Source: Streptomyces sp. NA04227 (GTDB taxonomy: Bacteria; Actinomycetota; Actinomycetes; Streptomycetales; Streptomycetaceae). Taken from it: DNA of 64,000 nucleotides. Of this stretch, positions 10,589-22,458 are shown piece after piece. Under the pieces are notes generated by a model. The model had not been told where the DNA came from and ran no database searches. It saw nothing but the letters and a program-made list of their open reading frames with translations. Both the position numbers and the translations under genes were made by a program. Position 1 is the first letter of the stretch. Every line of letters begins with the position of its first letter. The DNA is taken from the NCBI RefSeq assembly GCF_013364195.1, contig NZ_CP054918.1, forward strand, positions 1,229,001 to 1,293,000, read 5' to 3'.

Positions 10589-11628
10589 TCGCGTCCCATG
10601 TCCCGGTGGACCACGACGGTTTCCACCCCTTCGGCGGCAAGTCTGGCGGCGAGCTTCTCCGACATTGCGACCGACCGGTGCTTGCCGCCGGTGCAGCCGA
10701 TCGCGATCGTCACGTAACGCTTGCCCTCGCGCCGGTAGCCCGCCGCGATGAGCTGGAGCAGCTCGGTGTACTGGTTGAGGAACTCCTTGGCGCCGGGCTG
10801 GTTGAAGACGTACCCCGACACCTCCTCGTTGAGTCCCGTGAAGGGACGCAGCTCGGGCACCCAGTGCGGGTTCGGCAGGAAGCGGCAGTCGACCACGAGG
10901 TCGGCGTCCACCGGCAGGCCGTACTTGTACCCGAAGGACATCACGGTGGCCCGCAGCTCCGGTTCCTCCTCGCCCGCGAACTGGGCGTCCAGCTTGGCGC
11001 GCAGTTCGTGGACGTTGAGGCTGGAGGTGTCGATCACCAGGTCGGCGTCGCCGCGCAGTTCGCGCAGCAGTTCCCGCTCGGCCTCGATGCCGTCGACGAT
11101 GCGGCCGTCACCCTGGAGCGGGTGCGGGCGGCGTACCGACTCGAAGCGGCGCACCAGGGCCTCGTCGGAGGACTCCAGGAAGACGATCCGGCGGGTGACG
11201 TGCTTGGTCTCCAGATCGGCGAGGGACTCCCGCAGATTGTCGAAGAAGCGCCTGCCGCGTACGTCGACCACGACGGCGATCCGGGCGACGTTGCCCTGGG
11301 AGCGCGCGCCGAGCTCGACCATGGTCGGGATGAGGGCGGGCGGCAGGTTGTCCACGACGAACCAGCCGAGGTCCTCCAGGCACTTCGCGGCCGTGGACCT
11401 GCCCGCCCCGGACATGCCGGAGATGATCACCAGCTCCGGGATCACCTGCTCGATGTCCGGTGTCTGTGAGTCCGCGGTCTGTGCGTCCGGGGTCTGTGCG
11501 TCCGGGGTCTGTGCGTCCGGGGTCTGTGCGTCCGGGGTCTGTGTGTCCGGGGTCTGTGCGTCCGCTGCCCGGGCGTCGGGTTCGCCGGGCTGCTGCCGGT
11601 CCGGGTTCTGTGTCTCGTGCTCGCTCAT
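10585..11628 (-). CDS. rapZ: RapZ, RNase adapter / P-loop nucleotide-binding protein
   Basis: This 347-residue protein has a Walker A motif ([21 protein letters not shown]) after an unusual ~55-residue N-terminal extension. The C-terminal domain carries the conserved [29 protein letters not shown] and [14 protein letters not shown]. In E. coli RapZ guides RNase E to the GlmZ sRNA; the function in actinobacteria is not settled. The extension is made of near-identical AQTPD pentapeptides encoded by a 15-bp tandem repeat, so the domain starts only at about residue 63. The start forms an ATGA overlap with uvrC. Confidence 0.95.
   Translation of the reverse strand: MSEHETQNPDRQQPGEPDARAADAQTPDTQTPDAQTPDAQTPDAQTPDAQTADSQTPDIEQVIPELVIISGMSGAGRSTAAKCLEDLGWFVVDNLPPALIPTMVELGARSQGNVARIAVVVDVRGRRFFDNLRESLADLETKHVTRRIVFLESSDEALVRRFESVRRPHPLQGDGRIVDGIEAERELLRELRGDADLVIDTSSLNVHELRAKLDAQFAGEEEPELRATVMSFGYKYGLPVDADLVVDCRFLPNPHWVPELRPFTGLNEEVSGYVFNQPGAKEFLNQYTELLQLIAAGYRREGKRYVTIAIGCTGGKHRSVAMSEKLAARLAAEGVETVVVHRDMGRE
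11461..11565 (-). repeat. 15-bp tandem repeat inside rapZ
   Basis: Six near-perfect copies of GGTCTGTGCGTCCGG (plus strand) run from 11476 to 11565, with one degenerate copy before them. In frame they encode (A/T/S)QTPD pentapeptides in the RapZ N-terminal extension. Because the period is a multiple of three, copy-number changes would not shift the frame. Confidence 0.9.
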
Positions 11629-13778
11629 GTTTCCTGCCCCCGTCGTCGCTGTGAGGTGTCCGCGGTGGCGACCTGCTGCGGCGGGCCCGTGGTCCCGGGC
11701 TCCAGTTCCGCCGTCCAGTCTTCCGCCTCCGCGGCCTCCTCGCTTTCCATGATCTCTCCGGTTGCGGTGTTCACGGCGGGTGCGGCCGGGGCCGAGCGGG
11801 CGAGGGTGCCGAGAACGGTCTCGGCCGTCTTGCGCCCGACACCGGGCACCTCGCAGATCTGCTCCAGGGTCGCGGCCCGCAGCTTCTTCACCGAGCCGAA
11901 GTGCTTTATCAGCGCGTGTTTGCGCGTCTCGCCGAGACCGGGCACCGCGTCGAGCGGTCCGGACCGCAGGCGCTTGGCGCGCTTGGAGCGCTGATAGGTG
12001 AGCGCGAAGCGGTGCGCCTCGTCGCGCACCCGTTGCAGAAGGTACAGGCCCTCGCTGGTACGCGGCAGGACGACCGGATCGTTCTCGCCGGGCAGCCACA
12101 CCTCCTCCAGGCGCTTGGCCAGGCCGCACACCGCGACGTCGTCGATGCCCAGCTCGTCGAGCGCCTTCTGCGCCGCCGCGACCTGGGGCTGCCCGCCGTC
12201 CACGACGACCAGCTGCGGCGGGTATGCGAACCGCTTGGGGCGCCCGTCCTCCTCGCGGATCTCGCCGGACAGCGGTTCCTCCGGCGCCACACCGTTCGCC
12301 CCGCCGTTCTCCCCGCCGCCGGTGCCCTCCTCGGCCCACTCCCCCGTACGTTCCTTCTCCGCGATGTAGCGGCGAAAGCGCCGGGCCACGACCTCGTGCA
12401 TGGAGCGGACGTCGTCCTGGCCCTCGCCGTGCCAGACCTGGGTGTCGCCGACGCGTCCCTTGATCTGGAAGCGGCGGTACTCGCTCTTGCGGGCCAGGCC
12501 GTCCTCGAAGACCACCATGGAGGCCACCACGTCGTCGCCCTGGAGATGCGAGATGTCGTAGCACTCGATGCGCAGCGGCGCGCTGTCCAGGCCGAGTGCC
12601 TCGGCGATCTCCTCCAGGGCGCGGGAGCGGGTGGTGAGGTCGGAGGCGCGTTTGGTCTTGTGCAGGCCGAGCGCCTGGAGGGCGTTGCGCTCGACGGTCT
12701 CCATCAGGGCGCGTTTGTCGCCGCGCTGCGGCACCCGCAGGGAGACCTGTGAGCCGCGGCGGGCGGTGAGCCATTCCTGCACGGGCTCGACGGGGTCGGG
12801 CAGCGCGGGGACGAGGACCTCCTTGGGCACCGCGTCGCCGCGCTCCTCGCCGTAGAGCTGCTGGAGGGCGTGCTCGACGAGGTCGCCGGTGGTGACGGCC
12901 TCCACCTTGTCGGTGACCCAGCCGCGCTGGCCGCGCACCCGGCCGCCGCGGACGTGGAAGATCTGTACGGCGGCCTCGAGTTCGTCCTCGCTGACGGCGA
13001 TGAGGTCCGCGTCGGTGGCGTCGGCGAGGACGACGGCGTTCTTCTCCATCGCCTTGCGCAGGGCTTCTATGTCGTCCCGCAGCCGGGCCGCGCGCTCGTA
13101 CTCCATCTCCTCGGCGGCCTCGGTCATCCGGGCTTCGAGGCGGCGGATGTAGGTGCCGGTGCGTCCGGCCATGAAGTCGCAGAACTCCTCGGCCAGTTCC
13201 CGGTGTTCGACGGGGTCGACCCGGCCGACGCAGGGCGCTGAGCACTTGCCGATGTAGCCGAGCAGGCAGGGGCGGCCGGTGCGGGCGGCGTTCTTGAAGA
13301 CACCCGCGGAGCAGGTCCGTACCGGAAAGACGCGGAGCAGCAGGTCGACGGTGTCGCGGATGGCCCAGGCGTGGCCGTAGGGCCCGAAGTAGCGCACGCC
13401 CTTCTTCTTCTGACCTCGCATCACCTGTACCCGCGGGAACTCCTCGTTCATGGTGACCGCGAGGTACGGATAGCTCTTGTCGTCGCGGTACTTGACGTTG
13501 AAGCGGGGGTCGTACTCCTTGATCCAGGAGTACTCCAGCTGGAGCGCCTCGACCTCCGTGGAGACCACGGTCCACTCGACGGAGGCGGCCGTGGTGACCA
13601 TGGTGCGGGTGCGCGGGTGCAGGCCCGCGAGGTCCTGGAAGTAGCTGGCGAGCCGTTGGCGCAGGCTCTTGGCCTTCCCGACGTAGATCACCCGGCGGTG
13701 CTCGTCGCGGAAGCGGTAGACCCCCGGGGAGTCGGGGATCTGCCCCGGCTGGGGGCGGTAGCTGGAGGGGTCGGCCAT
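11625..13778 (-). CDS. uvrC: UvrABC system protein C
   Basis: This 717-residue excinuclease subunit makes both incisions in nucleotide excision repair. Domains in order are the N-terminal GIY-YIG nuclease ([24 protein letters not shown]), the Cys-rich linker [13 protein letters not shown] and the UVR motif near residue 210. The RNase-H-like domain ([21 protein letters not shown]) and the terminal helix-hairpin-helix pair follow. A Gly/Glu/Asn-rich insert (about residues 475-500) and a ~55-residue acidic C-terminal tail exceed the usual family length. It is the first gene of the uvrC-rapZ-yvcK-whiA operon. Confidence 0.97.
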   Translation of the reverse strand: MADPSSYRPQPGQIPDSPGVYRFRDEHRRVIYVGKAKSLRQRLASYFQDLAGLHPRTRTMVTTAASVEWTVVSTEVEALQLEYSWIKEYDPRFNVKYRDDKSYPYLAVTMNEEFPRVQVMRGQKKKGVRYFGPYGHAWAIRDTVDLLLRVFPVRTCSAGVFKNAARTGRPCLLGYIGKCSAPCVGRVDPVEHRELAEEFCDFMAGRTGTYIRRLEARMTEAAEEMEYERAARLRDDIEALRKAMEKNAVVLADATDADLIAVSEDELEAAVQIFHVRGGRVRGQRGWVTDKVEAVTTGDLVEHALQQLYGEERGDAVPKEVLVPALPDPVEPVQEWLTARRGSQVSLRVPQRGDKRALMETVERNALQALGLHKTKRASDLTTRSRALEEIAEALGLDSAPLRIECYDISHLQGDDVVASMVVFEDGLARKSEYRRFQIKGRVGDTQVWHGEGQDDVRSMHEVVARRFRRYIAEKERTGEWAEEGTGGGENGGANGVAPEEPLSGEIREEDGRPKRFAYPPQLVVVDGGQPQVAAAQKALDELGIDDVAVCGLAKRLEEVWLPGENDPVVLPRTSEGLYLLQRVRDEAHRFALTYQRSKRAKRLRSGPLDAVPGLGETRKHALIKHFGSVKKLRAATLEQICEVPGVGRKTAETVLGTLARSAPAAPAVNTATGEIMESEEAAEAEDWTAELEPGTTGPPQQVATADTSQRRRGQET

Positions 13779-13866
13779 GATTCACACCCTACTGGCGGAC
13801 ACCGACAGCGCGGGCCCGCCGAGGGTGCCGCGAGGACTCCCCCTGCGGGCCCGCGCGGGCCCCGGT

Positions 13867-13886
13867 GCGGGGGCCTCAGCCCCCGC
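13867..13886. terminator. Hairpin upstream of uvrC, after the LAxTG-protein gene
   Basis: GCGGGGGC and GCCCCCGC form a perfect 8-bp stem with a CTCA loop, 24 bases beyond the stop of the minus-strand gene ending at 13910. It probably terminates that gene. Confidence 0.55.
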
Positions 13887-13909
13887 GAGGATGGTGGTCC
13901 GACCGGACC

Positions 13910-14791
13910 TCAGCCGGTACGGCGGCGTGCGCGCAACAGCCGTGCCCCGCACAGTCCGAGCGCGGCCAGGGCGCCCGTACCGGCAAGGGCGCTCGCGACG
14001 GTGACGGCGGATCCGGAGGACTCGCCTCCGGCCTGCGCCTGCTGCACGGGCGCGGTCCCGGAGGCCTGCGCCCCCTTCGCGCTCCCGGGCGCCTGCGCGG
14101 TGCCGCCTCCCTGGTCGAAGCCGCCCGCCTCTCCCTTCCTGTCGTACGCGGAGCCGGGCAGCTTGTCCGCGTAGGCGCGGTGCACGCGGTCCCGGTAGGC
14201 GGTGAGGCTGGTGCCCCGGGTGCCGATCGCCTTGCGGGCGTCCTCGTCGAGCGGCAGGACGCGGTTGCCGCGCTGCACGTACCAGGCGCCGATCTGCGGC
14301 TCCTGGAAGACCGTGCCGCCGGGCAGCTTGCGGGCGCCGAGGGCGGCGTGACGGGTTTCGTCGTCGCCGGTCGCGATGTTGACGACCTGCCACTCGCCGC
14401 CTTGCCGCGCGGTCCACACCGAGGCTTTCTGGCCGTCGGAGGAGACCGCCGCGGTGGCGAGGAACTGCACCTCGCCGACGGGGGCGCCGCTGTCCCCGGC
14501 CACGAACCGCGGCGACAGGTAGTGGACGGGCACCGTCTCGCGGCCCACCTTCGGGTCCGCGGCCGCACGGCTGACCGCGCCGTCGCGGGCGAAGAACCGG
14601 GACAGGGTCTCCAGGGTCCGCGGCGAGCCGGCCGCCTCGTACGCCGCGGCGACGGCGGCGGGCGAGGGTGCGGCGGGTGCGGGCTCCGCACCCGCCTCGG
14701 TGGCCGTGAGACCGAGGGCGAGGGTGGCGGCGGCGCCCGTGAGGCAGGCGGATGCGAGACGGCGGCTGTGTGCTGTGGTCATCGTCGTCAC
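13910..14791 (-). CDS. Secreted protein with LAxTG-type C-terminal sorting signal
   Basis: This protein of about 293 residues has a cleavable signal peptide (to about TATEAGAE) and a ~190-residue extracellular region of no family I recognise. An Ala/Gly/Gln-rich spacer follows, and the C-terminus reads LAGTG, then a short hydrophobic segment, then RARRRTG. LAxTG followed by a membrane helix and basic tail is the known recognition signal of class E sortases in Streptomyces, so cell-wall anchoring is inferred. The GTG at 14791 overlaps the upstream protease stop (GTGA); an ATG at 14782 is the alternative. The coupling suggests the two secreted products work together. Confidence 0.75.
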   Translation of the reverse strand: MTTMTTAHSRRLASACLTGAAATLALGLTATEAGAEPAPAAPSPAAVAAAYEAAGSPRTLETLSRFFARDGAVSRAAADPKVGRETVPVHYLSPRFVAGDSGAPVGEVQFLATAAVSSDGQKASVWTARQGGEWQVVNIATGDDETRHAALGARKLPGGTVFQEPQIGAWYVQRGNRVLPLDEDARKAIGTRGTSLTAYRDRVHRAYADKLPGSAYDRKGEAGGFDQGGGTAQAPGSAKGAQASGTAPVQQAQAGGESSGSAVTVASALAGTGALAALGLCGARLLRARRRTG

Positions 14792-15417
14792 GCACCGATC
14801 CGGTAGAGCGAGTGGGTCCAGTCGAAGGTGTTGTTGTCGACGTACCAGGAGTGCGAGGCCCAGTTGTAGCGGTCGCTGGAGGGCCACGGGTCGCCCCAGT
14901 ACACCCAGTTGTTCGCGGTGTCGAAGCCATAGACGACGTGCATGTGGCCGCCGCCGCTGGTCCAGCCGATGCGGGTCTCGACCGGACGGCCCGCGTTGAT
15001 CTCGCTCTGCACGGTGGAGTAGTTGAGCGGATAGCCGACGTAGGAGCCGGAGCCGATGCCCGCCCAGTCGAAGGCGTTCTGGACGTCACCGAGGGTGGCC
15101 TGGTTGTTGGGGCACTCGGTGCCGGTGCTCCGGCCGAACGCCGCGTTGCAGAAGGTGTTCTGGCTGTAGTCGTGGCCGTAGAAGTCCGCGATCGTGTTGC
15201 CGCTCGCGGCCCAGCACCAGTTGTCCTTCTCCTGCGCCTGCATGGTGATGCCGAGGCGGTTGGCGGCGCGAAGGGAGGCCGCCGGGGCGCTGCCCGGGTC
15301 CTCGGGGGCGGTGGCGGCGGAGGCCGTGGTGGCGGGGACGGCGACGAGGGCCGCCGTGGCGAGTACGAGCGCGGACAGACGTCTGCGGCGATGGGGGGTG
15401 CGGAGTGTGAGACGCAT
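14788..15417 (-). CDS. Secreted papain-like (C39/AvrRpt2-type) cysteine protease
   Basis: This 209-residue protein has a signal peptide cleaved about residue 34 (TTASA-AT). The mature part has the papain-like catalytic arrangement: QEKDNWCWAAS with nucleophile C68, GGGHMHVVYGF with H158 or H160, and VYWGDPW with D176. Similar small secreted enzymes are annotated as papain-like cysteine protease family proteins; the substrate is unknown. The ATG at 15417 is preceded by AGGAA. It is translationally coupled to the following LAxTG-bearing gene. Confidence 0.82.
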   Translation of the reverse strand: MRLTLRTPHRRRRLSALVLATAALVAVPATTASAATAPEDPGSAPAASLRAANRLGITMQAQEKDNWCWAASGNTIADFYGHDYSQNTFCNAAFGRSTGTECPNNQATLGDVQNAFDWAGIGSGSYVGYPLNYSTVQSEINAGRPVETRIGWTSGGGHMHVVYGFDTANNWVYWGDPWPSSDRYNWASHSWYVDNNTFDWTHSLYRIGA

Positions 15418-15533
15418 CGTGTTCCTGCCTGCCGTGGGGTGGAGGAGGTGGAAGCACGTCCGGACGTTGCGGATGAGCATCGGGTGTTGTCCAGTGCAGG
15501 TCAACACGCTTCAATACGGGATGACCCGCCGAC

Positions 15534-15634
15534 GTGAACAGTCGGCGTACGGATGTGAACACGCCGCCGCGCCCGACCAGCGCGGCCCCACAGCCCGGAC
15601 GCACCGCCGCGGCCGGGGGGTGTGAACATTCACA
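15534..15634. promoter_or_regulatory. GTGAACA half-sites and TGTGAA palindrome between divergent genes
   Basis: GTGAACA occurs at 15534 and 15555, 21 bases apart on the same face of the helix. A full inverted repeat TGTGAACATTCACA lies at 15621-15634. The palindrome sits just before the preferred start of the HTH gene, in the divergent spacer with the protease. This suggests an operator, possibly for autoregulation; that is inference from sequence only. Confidence 0.5.
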
Positions 15635-15648
15635 GAGAGGCCCTGTGT

Positions 15649-16593
15649 ATGCCCCACGCCGGCCATGTGGACGCCGCGACGGTACGGCTGGAAGAAGCGC
15701 TGCGCACCGGCCCCTTCCACCTCGCCCTGCGGGCCGCGCTCGCCGCCCGCCGGATGCCCCTGCAACGTGTGCAGCACCATCTCGCCCGGCGCGGGGTCAA
15801 ACTCGGTGTGACCAGCCTGAGTTACTGGCAGCAGGGCGCCCGCCGACCGCAGCGCCCCGAGTCCCTGCGCGCGGTGCGGCTCCTGGAGGACATCCTCCAG
15901 CTCCCGCAGGAATCGCTGATCCGGCTGCTCGCCCAGCCTCCCGAGCGTCCCGACCGGGAACGGCCGCCCGCCCGCGCGTATCGCGCCATCACGGGTGAGT
16001 CGCAGGTCGTGGAGCGGCTCCTCGGCGGTCTCGACGCACCCCTGGACGGCGGGCTGCACACCCTCAGTCACCACGAGAGCGTACGGATAGGTGCCCGCCG
16101 CGAGCTCCTGGAGCGCGACTCCCACCACATCGTCCGGGCCCACGGCGAGGGCGTGGACCGCTATGTGGTCATCCACCAGGGCGACCCGGGCTGCGCCCCG
16201 GACCGGGTCGAGGTGCGCGCCCTGGAGAACTGCCGCCGCGGGCGGGTGCGCTGGGACGAGGCCTCCGGTGTGCTGGTCGCCGAGCTGCTCTTCGACGTAC
16301 GCCTGAACATGGGCGACACACACGTGTTCCGGTACGGGATCGGCGACGGCACCGCCGGGGTGGCCACCGAGTACATGCGCGGTTTCAGTTTCGCGGGCGG
16401 GCAGTACGCGCTCCAGGTGCGGTTCACCGAGGGCGTGCTGCCGGTGCGCTGCCACCGTTTCGCCCGGCTCACGGCCACCGCGCCGCCCAGCGAGCGCCGC
16501 GATCTGACCCTGAGCGGGCACCACCGCTCGGTGCATCTGGTGGAGACCGAGGTCACCACCGGCATCCTGGGCATCGGCTGGGACTGGGACTGA
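15649..16593 (+). CDS. Helix-turn-helix (XRE-like) regulator
   Basis: This 314-residue protein has an N-terminal helix-turn-helix-like region (about residues 20-75: LRAALAARRMPLQRVQHHLA, LGVTSLSYWQQGARRP). It is followed by a ~200-residue C-terminal domain I cannot assign, rich in beta-strand-like segments and ending in WDWD. The ATG at 15649 follows AGAGAGG by eight bases. An upstream GTG at 15622 lies inside a palindrome and has poor spacing. It is divergent from the protease/LAxTG pair and may regulate it. Confidence 0.7.
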   Translation: MPHAGHVDAATVRLEEALRTGPFHLALRAALAARRMPLQRVQHHLARRGVKLGVTSLSYWQQGARRPQRPESLRAVRLLEDILQLPQESLIRLLAQPPERPDRERPPARAYRAITGESQVVERLLGGLDAPLDGGLHTLSHHESVRIGARRELLERDSHHIVRAHGEGVDRYVVIHQGDPGCAPDRVEVRALENCRRGRVRWDEASGVLVAELLFDVRLNMGDTHVFRYGIGDGTAGVATEYMRGFSFAGGQYALQVRFTEGVLPVRCHRFARLTATAPPSERRDLTLSGHHRSVHLVETEVTTGILGIGWDWD

Positions 16594-16655
16594 GAGGCGC
16601 CAGCCCGCGACCGCGGGTCGACCCCGGCCTCAACTCCCGTGCACCACAGGCGTGT

Positions 16656-17072
16656 TCACGCCTCCGGACCGGCGACCAGCTTTCCGCCGGTGACCTTGAG
16701 CGGCACCTCGGGCAGCGGCTGCGTCGCCGGGATGTGGAGCACCTCGCCCGTGGTGGCGTCGAACTTGCTGCCGTGGCAGGGGCAGATGAGCGTGGTGCCC
16801 TCGACCCGGTTGATCGGGCACCGGCCGTGCGTGCAGATCGTGCTGAACGCCTTGTAGGTGTCGCCCTTCCTGCTCACCACCACGTTGTGGTCGTGGAAGA
16901 TCTCGGCGCCGCCGTCCGGGACGCCGTCCGCGGAGCCGAGGTTCACCGGTGCGGTGGGGGTGGACCGGTTGGCGTTGTCCTCGGTGCCGCAGGCGGTGAG
17001 GCCTATACCGGCGACGGGGACTGCGGCGGCACCCCGCAGCAGGGTGCGGCGGGCGGCGGGACGTTGCGACAC
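16656..17072 (-). CDS. Rieske [2Fe-2S] protein, Tat-exported lipoprotein
   Basis: This 138-residue protein has a twin-arginine signal (ARRTLLRG) combined with a lipobox (LTAC, C28), so it is probably a Tat-secreted lipoprotein on the outer face of the membrane. The Rieske cluster ligands are C80-x-H82 and C97-x2-H100, with C85 and C99 as the extra disulfide pair (STICTHGRCPI, LICPCHGSKFD). It acts as an electron carrier of unknown partner; it is too small to be the bc1 subunit. GTG start with GAGGAG four bases upstream. Confidence 0.88.
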   Translation of the reverse strand: MSQRPAARRTLLRGAAAVPVAGIGLTACGTEDNANRSTPTAPVNLGSADGVPDGGAEIFHDHNVVVSRKGDTYKAFSTICTHGRCPINRVEGTTLICPCHGSKFDATTGEVLHIPATQPLPEVPLKVTGGKLVAGPEA

Positions 17073-17466
17073 GGGACTCCTCGGCGCTGAGCGGATACGG
17101 ACGGGGGCCGGGTGACCGGGTGCGGCGGACCCCTCGCCGTCCGGGCAGCGCGTACGCGCCGAAGCGGGGGCCGACGGCCTGCGCGCGCCCCGCGCCCGTC
17201 GTGCCGCACGACCCTATCGCCGGTGATCGTCGGGCCCGTGCCCGGTACCCACCGGGCGCCCGGCGTACGCCGGTGCGGGCCGGGCCGACCGCGCCCACCT
17301 GCGCACTCCTGTGCGCTCCCCCGTACCCGCCCGGTCCGCGCGCCCGGCCGCTCGCGATACGTTCTCGGGAGCAATGGCACGAAGACACAACGACACCACG
17401 CCGCACAGACGCGCAAACACCACGCACACACACCACGAGCAGACACAACGAGAGGGAGCAGCACCC
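17073..17466. other. Divergent intergenic region, Rieske/PfkB genes
   Basis: These 394 bases hold no convincing gene. Bases 17375-17455, just before the kinase start, form an AC-rich leader poor in G, unlike the surroundings. A TACGTT -10-like element is seen near 17358, but without a good -35. Confidence 0.5.
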
Positions 17467-18372
17467 GTGATCGTCGTCGCCGGGGAGGCCCTGATCGATC
17501 TCGTCCCCAAGGGGGCGGGCGCACGGGCGCCACTGATTCCCTCGCCGGGCGGCGGCCCGTACAACACGGCCGTGGCACTCGGCAGGCTGGGCGCCCGGCC
17601 CGCGTTCTGCTCGCGGATCTCCTCGGACGCCTTCGGGCGCACGCTGCTCGACGGTCTGGAGGCCGCGGGCGTGGACATCGGCTGGGTGCAGCGCGGCCCG
17701 GAGCCGACCACGCTGGCGGTGGCCACGGTGGGCGCGGACGGTTCGGCGCGGTACTCGTTCTACGTCGAGGGCACCGCCGACCGTCTCTTCGCGGTGCCGG
17801 ACCGCCTCCCCGAGTCGATGCGGGCGATCTGCTTCGGCACCTGCTCGCTGGCCCTGGAACCGGGCGCGAGCGCCTACGAGAAGGTGCTGCGGGACGCCTC
17901 CGGGCGCGGTGTGTTCACCATGCTGGACCCCAACATCCGCCAGGACCTGATCCCCGACGCCGAGGCCTACCGCTCCCGCTTCCGCTCCTGGCTCCCGCAC
18001 ACCACCCTGCTCAAGCTCTCCGAGGAGGACGCGGGCTGGCTGGGCGGCTCGGCGGCCGAGTGGCTGGCGCAGGGCCCCTCGGCGGTGGTGCTGACCCACG
18101 GCCGCGAGGGTCTGGAGGTGGTCACGGCCCAGGGCAGGATCGAGGTGCCGGGTGTCCCGGTGGCCGTCGTGGACACCATCGGCGCCGGGGACACCGTCAA
18201 CGCCGCGCTGCTGCACCGGCTTTCGGCCCATGACGCCCTCGCCCCGGCCGACGCCCTGACCGGCCTCGGCGAGGAACAGTGGCGCGACGTACTCGGCTAC
18301 GCCGCCCGCGCCGCCGCCCTGACCTGTACGCGTCCGGGCGCCCAGCCTCCGTACGCGCACGAGCTGGACTAG
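17467..18372 (+). CDS. PfkB-family carbohydrate kinase (fructokinase-like)
   Basis: This 301-residue ribokinase-fold kinase has the N-terminal VVAGEALIDLVP, the substrate-binding PSPGGGPYNTAVALGRLG, and the C-terminal PfkB signature DTIGAGDTVNAALL with the catalytic Asp. This pattern is typical of fructokinase-like sugar kinases; the actual sugar is not determined. GTG start at 17467 after GAGAGGGAG. It is convergent with uvrA behind a long perfect hairpin. Confidence 0.88.
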   Translation: MIVVAGEALIDLVPKGAGARAPLIPSPGGGPYNTAVALGRLGARPAFCSRISSDAFGRTLLDGLEAAGVDIGWVQRGPEPTTLAVATVGADGSARYSFYVEGTADRLFAVPDRLPESMRAICFGTCSLALEPGASAYEKVLRDASGRGVFTMLDPNIRQDLIPDAEAYRSRFRSWLPHTTLLKLSEEDAGWLGGSAAEWLAQGPSAVVLTHGREGLEVVTAQGRIEVPGVPVAVVDTIGAGDTVNAALLHRLSAHDALAPADALTGLGEEQWRDVLGYAARAAALTCTRPGAQPPYAHELD

Positions 18373-18410
18373 CGGGACCGCCGCCGGACGGACGCGGCGG
18401 CGATGCAGGA

Positions 18411-18461
18411 GGCAACGGCAGAGGGCGGACGCACCGGATGCGTCCGCCCTCTGCCGTTGCC
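18411..18461. terminator. Bidirectional terminator between pfkB-type kinase and uvrA
   Basis: A perfect 23-bp inverted repeat (18411-18433 with 18439-18461) encloses a five-base loop CCGGA. It lies between two convergent genes and can fold in either transcript. Confidence 0.85.
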
Positions 18462-18498
18462 GCGTACGAGTGCCGCGTACAAGTGCCGCCTACGAGCG
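18460..18498. repeat. 13-bp tandem repeat next to the terminator
   Basis: Three consecutive near-copies of CCGCGTACGAGTG lie between the hairpin and the uvrA stop. Confidence 0.65.
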
Positions 18499-18503
18499 AG
18501 CCG

Positions 18504-21488
<2,985 letters not shown>

Positions 21489-21623
21489 GCCGGTCCGCAC
21501 CTTTCGTGAGAGAAGCCAGGGGCGGGGCCCCTGCGTCCTCAAGACTATGGGGGGCCGCCTCGGCGATGGACTGGTTGGGGAAATCCCGGAACTCATCCAA
21601 GGATGCCTGATACCGCGACAGAG

Positions 21624-21651
21624 CTTATAGCACGCCCTTTCGAATTGTGAC
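21624..21651 (-). promoter_or_regulatory. Possible uvrA promoter
   Basis: On the minus strand GTCACA and TATAAG are spaced 16 bases apart, about 140 bases before the uvrA start, in an AT-richer stretch. No actinobacterial LexA-type palindrome was noticed. Confidence 0.4.
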
Positions 21652-21701
21652 GGCGGACGGACCGCTTCACCCGAAGAGGTGGCGGGGCTAGGGTCAGGAC
21701 C

Positions 21702-22388
21702 ATGAACGATCATGGGCGTGACCTGGCAGCCCTGCACGGGGCCACCGAGCGACTGCTGATCGCGGTCGGCAAACTGGACAACGCGGCCGTGGCCGCGCCG
21801 TCACGGCTTCCGGGCTGGAGCAGGGGGCACATCCTCGCCCACCTCTCCCGCAACGCCGACGCACTCGTCAACGTCCTCACCGGACGCCCGATGTACGCGA
21901 GCGCCGAGGCGCGGGAGGCCGACATCGAGCGGGACGCGGACCGCCCGCTGGAGACGCAGCTCACGGATCTGCGCGAGAGCGAGGCCCGGTTCGAGGAGAC
22001 CTGCGCGGCCCCCGCCGACTGGTCGCGGACCGTGGAGCTGCGCAACGGCGTCATGGACTCCGCCTCGCGGGTCCCCTTCCGGCGCCTGGTGGAGATGGAA
22101 CTGCACCATGTGGACCTCGACATCGGCTACGAACTCGAGGATCTGCCCACCGAGTTCCTCCAGCAGGAGATCGCCTTCCTCACCCAGCGCTTCCGCGGCA
22201 ACGCCACGGTCCCGCCGGTCCTGATCCGGCAGGCGGACGGCCGCAGCCTGACCACGGGCCGCGCCGGGGACGACGCGATCACCGTCACCGGTTCGCAGGC
22301 GGAACTGGTCGGCTGGCTGGCCGGCCGCAGGCCCGGATCCGCGCTGACGACGACGGGCGGCGAACTGCCCGTACTGCCCGCTCTGTAG
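21702..22388 (+). CDS. Maleylpyruvate isomerase family mycothiol-dependent enzyme (DinB fold)
   Basis: This 228-residue protein matches the MDMPI/DinB-like metal-dependent family: four-helix N-terminal region with [20 protein letters not shown] (metal-ligand His) and [16 protein letters not shown] (second ligand region). Family members use mycothiol as cofactor or substrate in detoxification. It is followed 70 bases later by an MBL-fold hydrolase, a pairing that would suit thiol-adduct processing, though the substrate is unknown. Confidence 0.87.
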   Translation: MNDHGRDLAALHGATERLLIAVGKLDNAAVAAPSRLPGWSRGHILAHLSRNADALVNVLTGRPMYASAEAREADIERDADRPLETQLTDLRESEARFEETCAAPADWSRTVELRNGVMDSASRVPFRRLVEMELHHVDLDIGYELEDLPTEFLQQEIAFLTQRFRGNATVPPVLIRQADGRSLTTGRAGDDAITVTGSQAELVGWLAGRRPGSALTTTGGELPVLPAL

Positions 22389-22398
22389 GACCCGTACC

Positions 22399-22429
22399 GC
22401 CCGCGCGAGGAGGCCCTCCGCGCGCGGGC
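22399..22429 (+). terminator. Hairpin after the MDMPI-like gene
   Basis: GCCCGCGCG pairs with CGCGCGGGC over a short internal stem-loop, eleven bases past the stop. Confidence 0.5.
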
Positions 22430-22458
22430 CTGTCGGTGGGCCTGAGTAGGCTGGTGCC

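Noticed and set aside
11629..13785. A long minus-strand frame joined upstream to RapZ, suggesting a fusion protein
   Set aside because: The upstream part is uvrC read out of frame. RapZ has its own ATG overlapping the uvrC stop.
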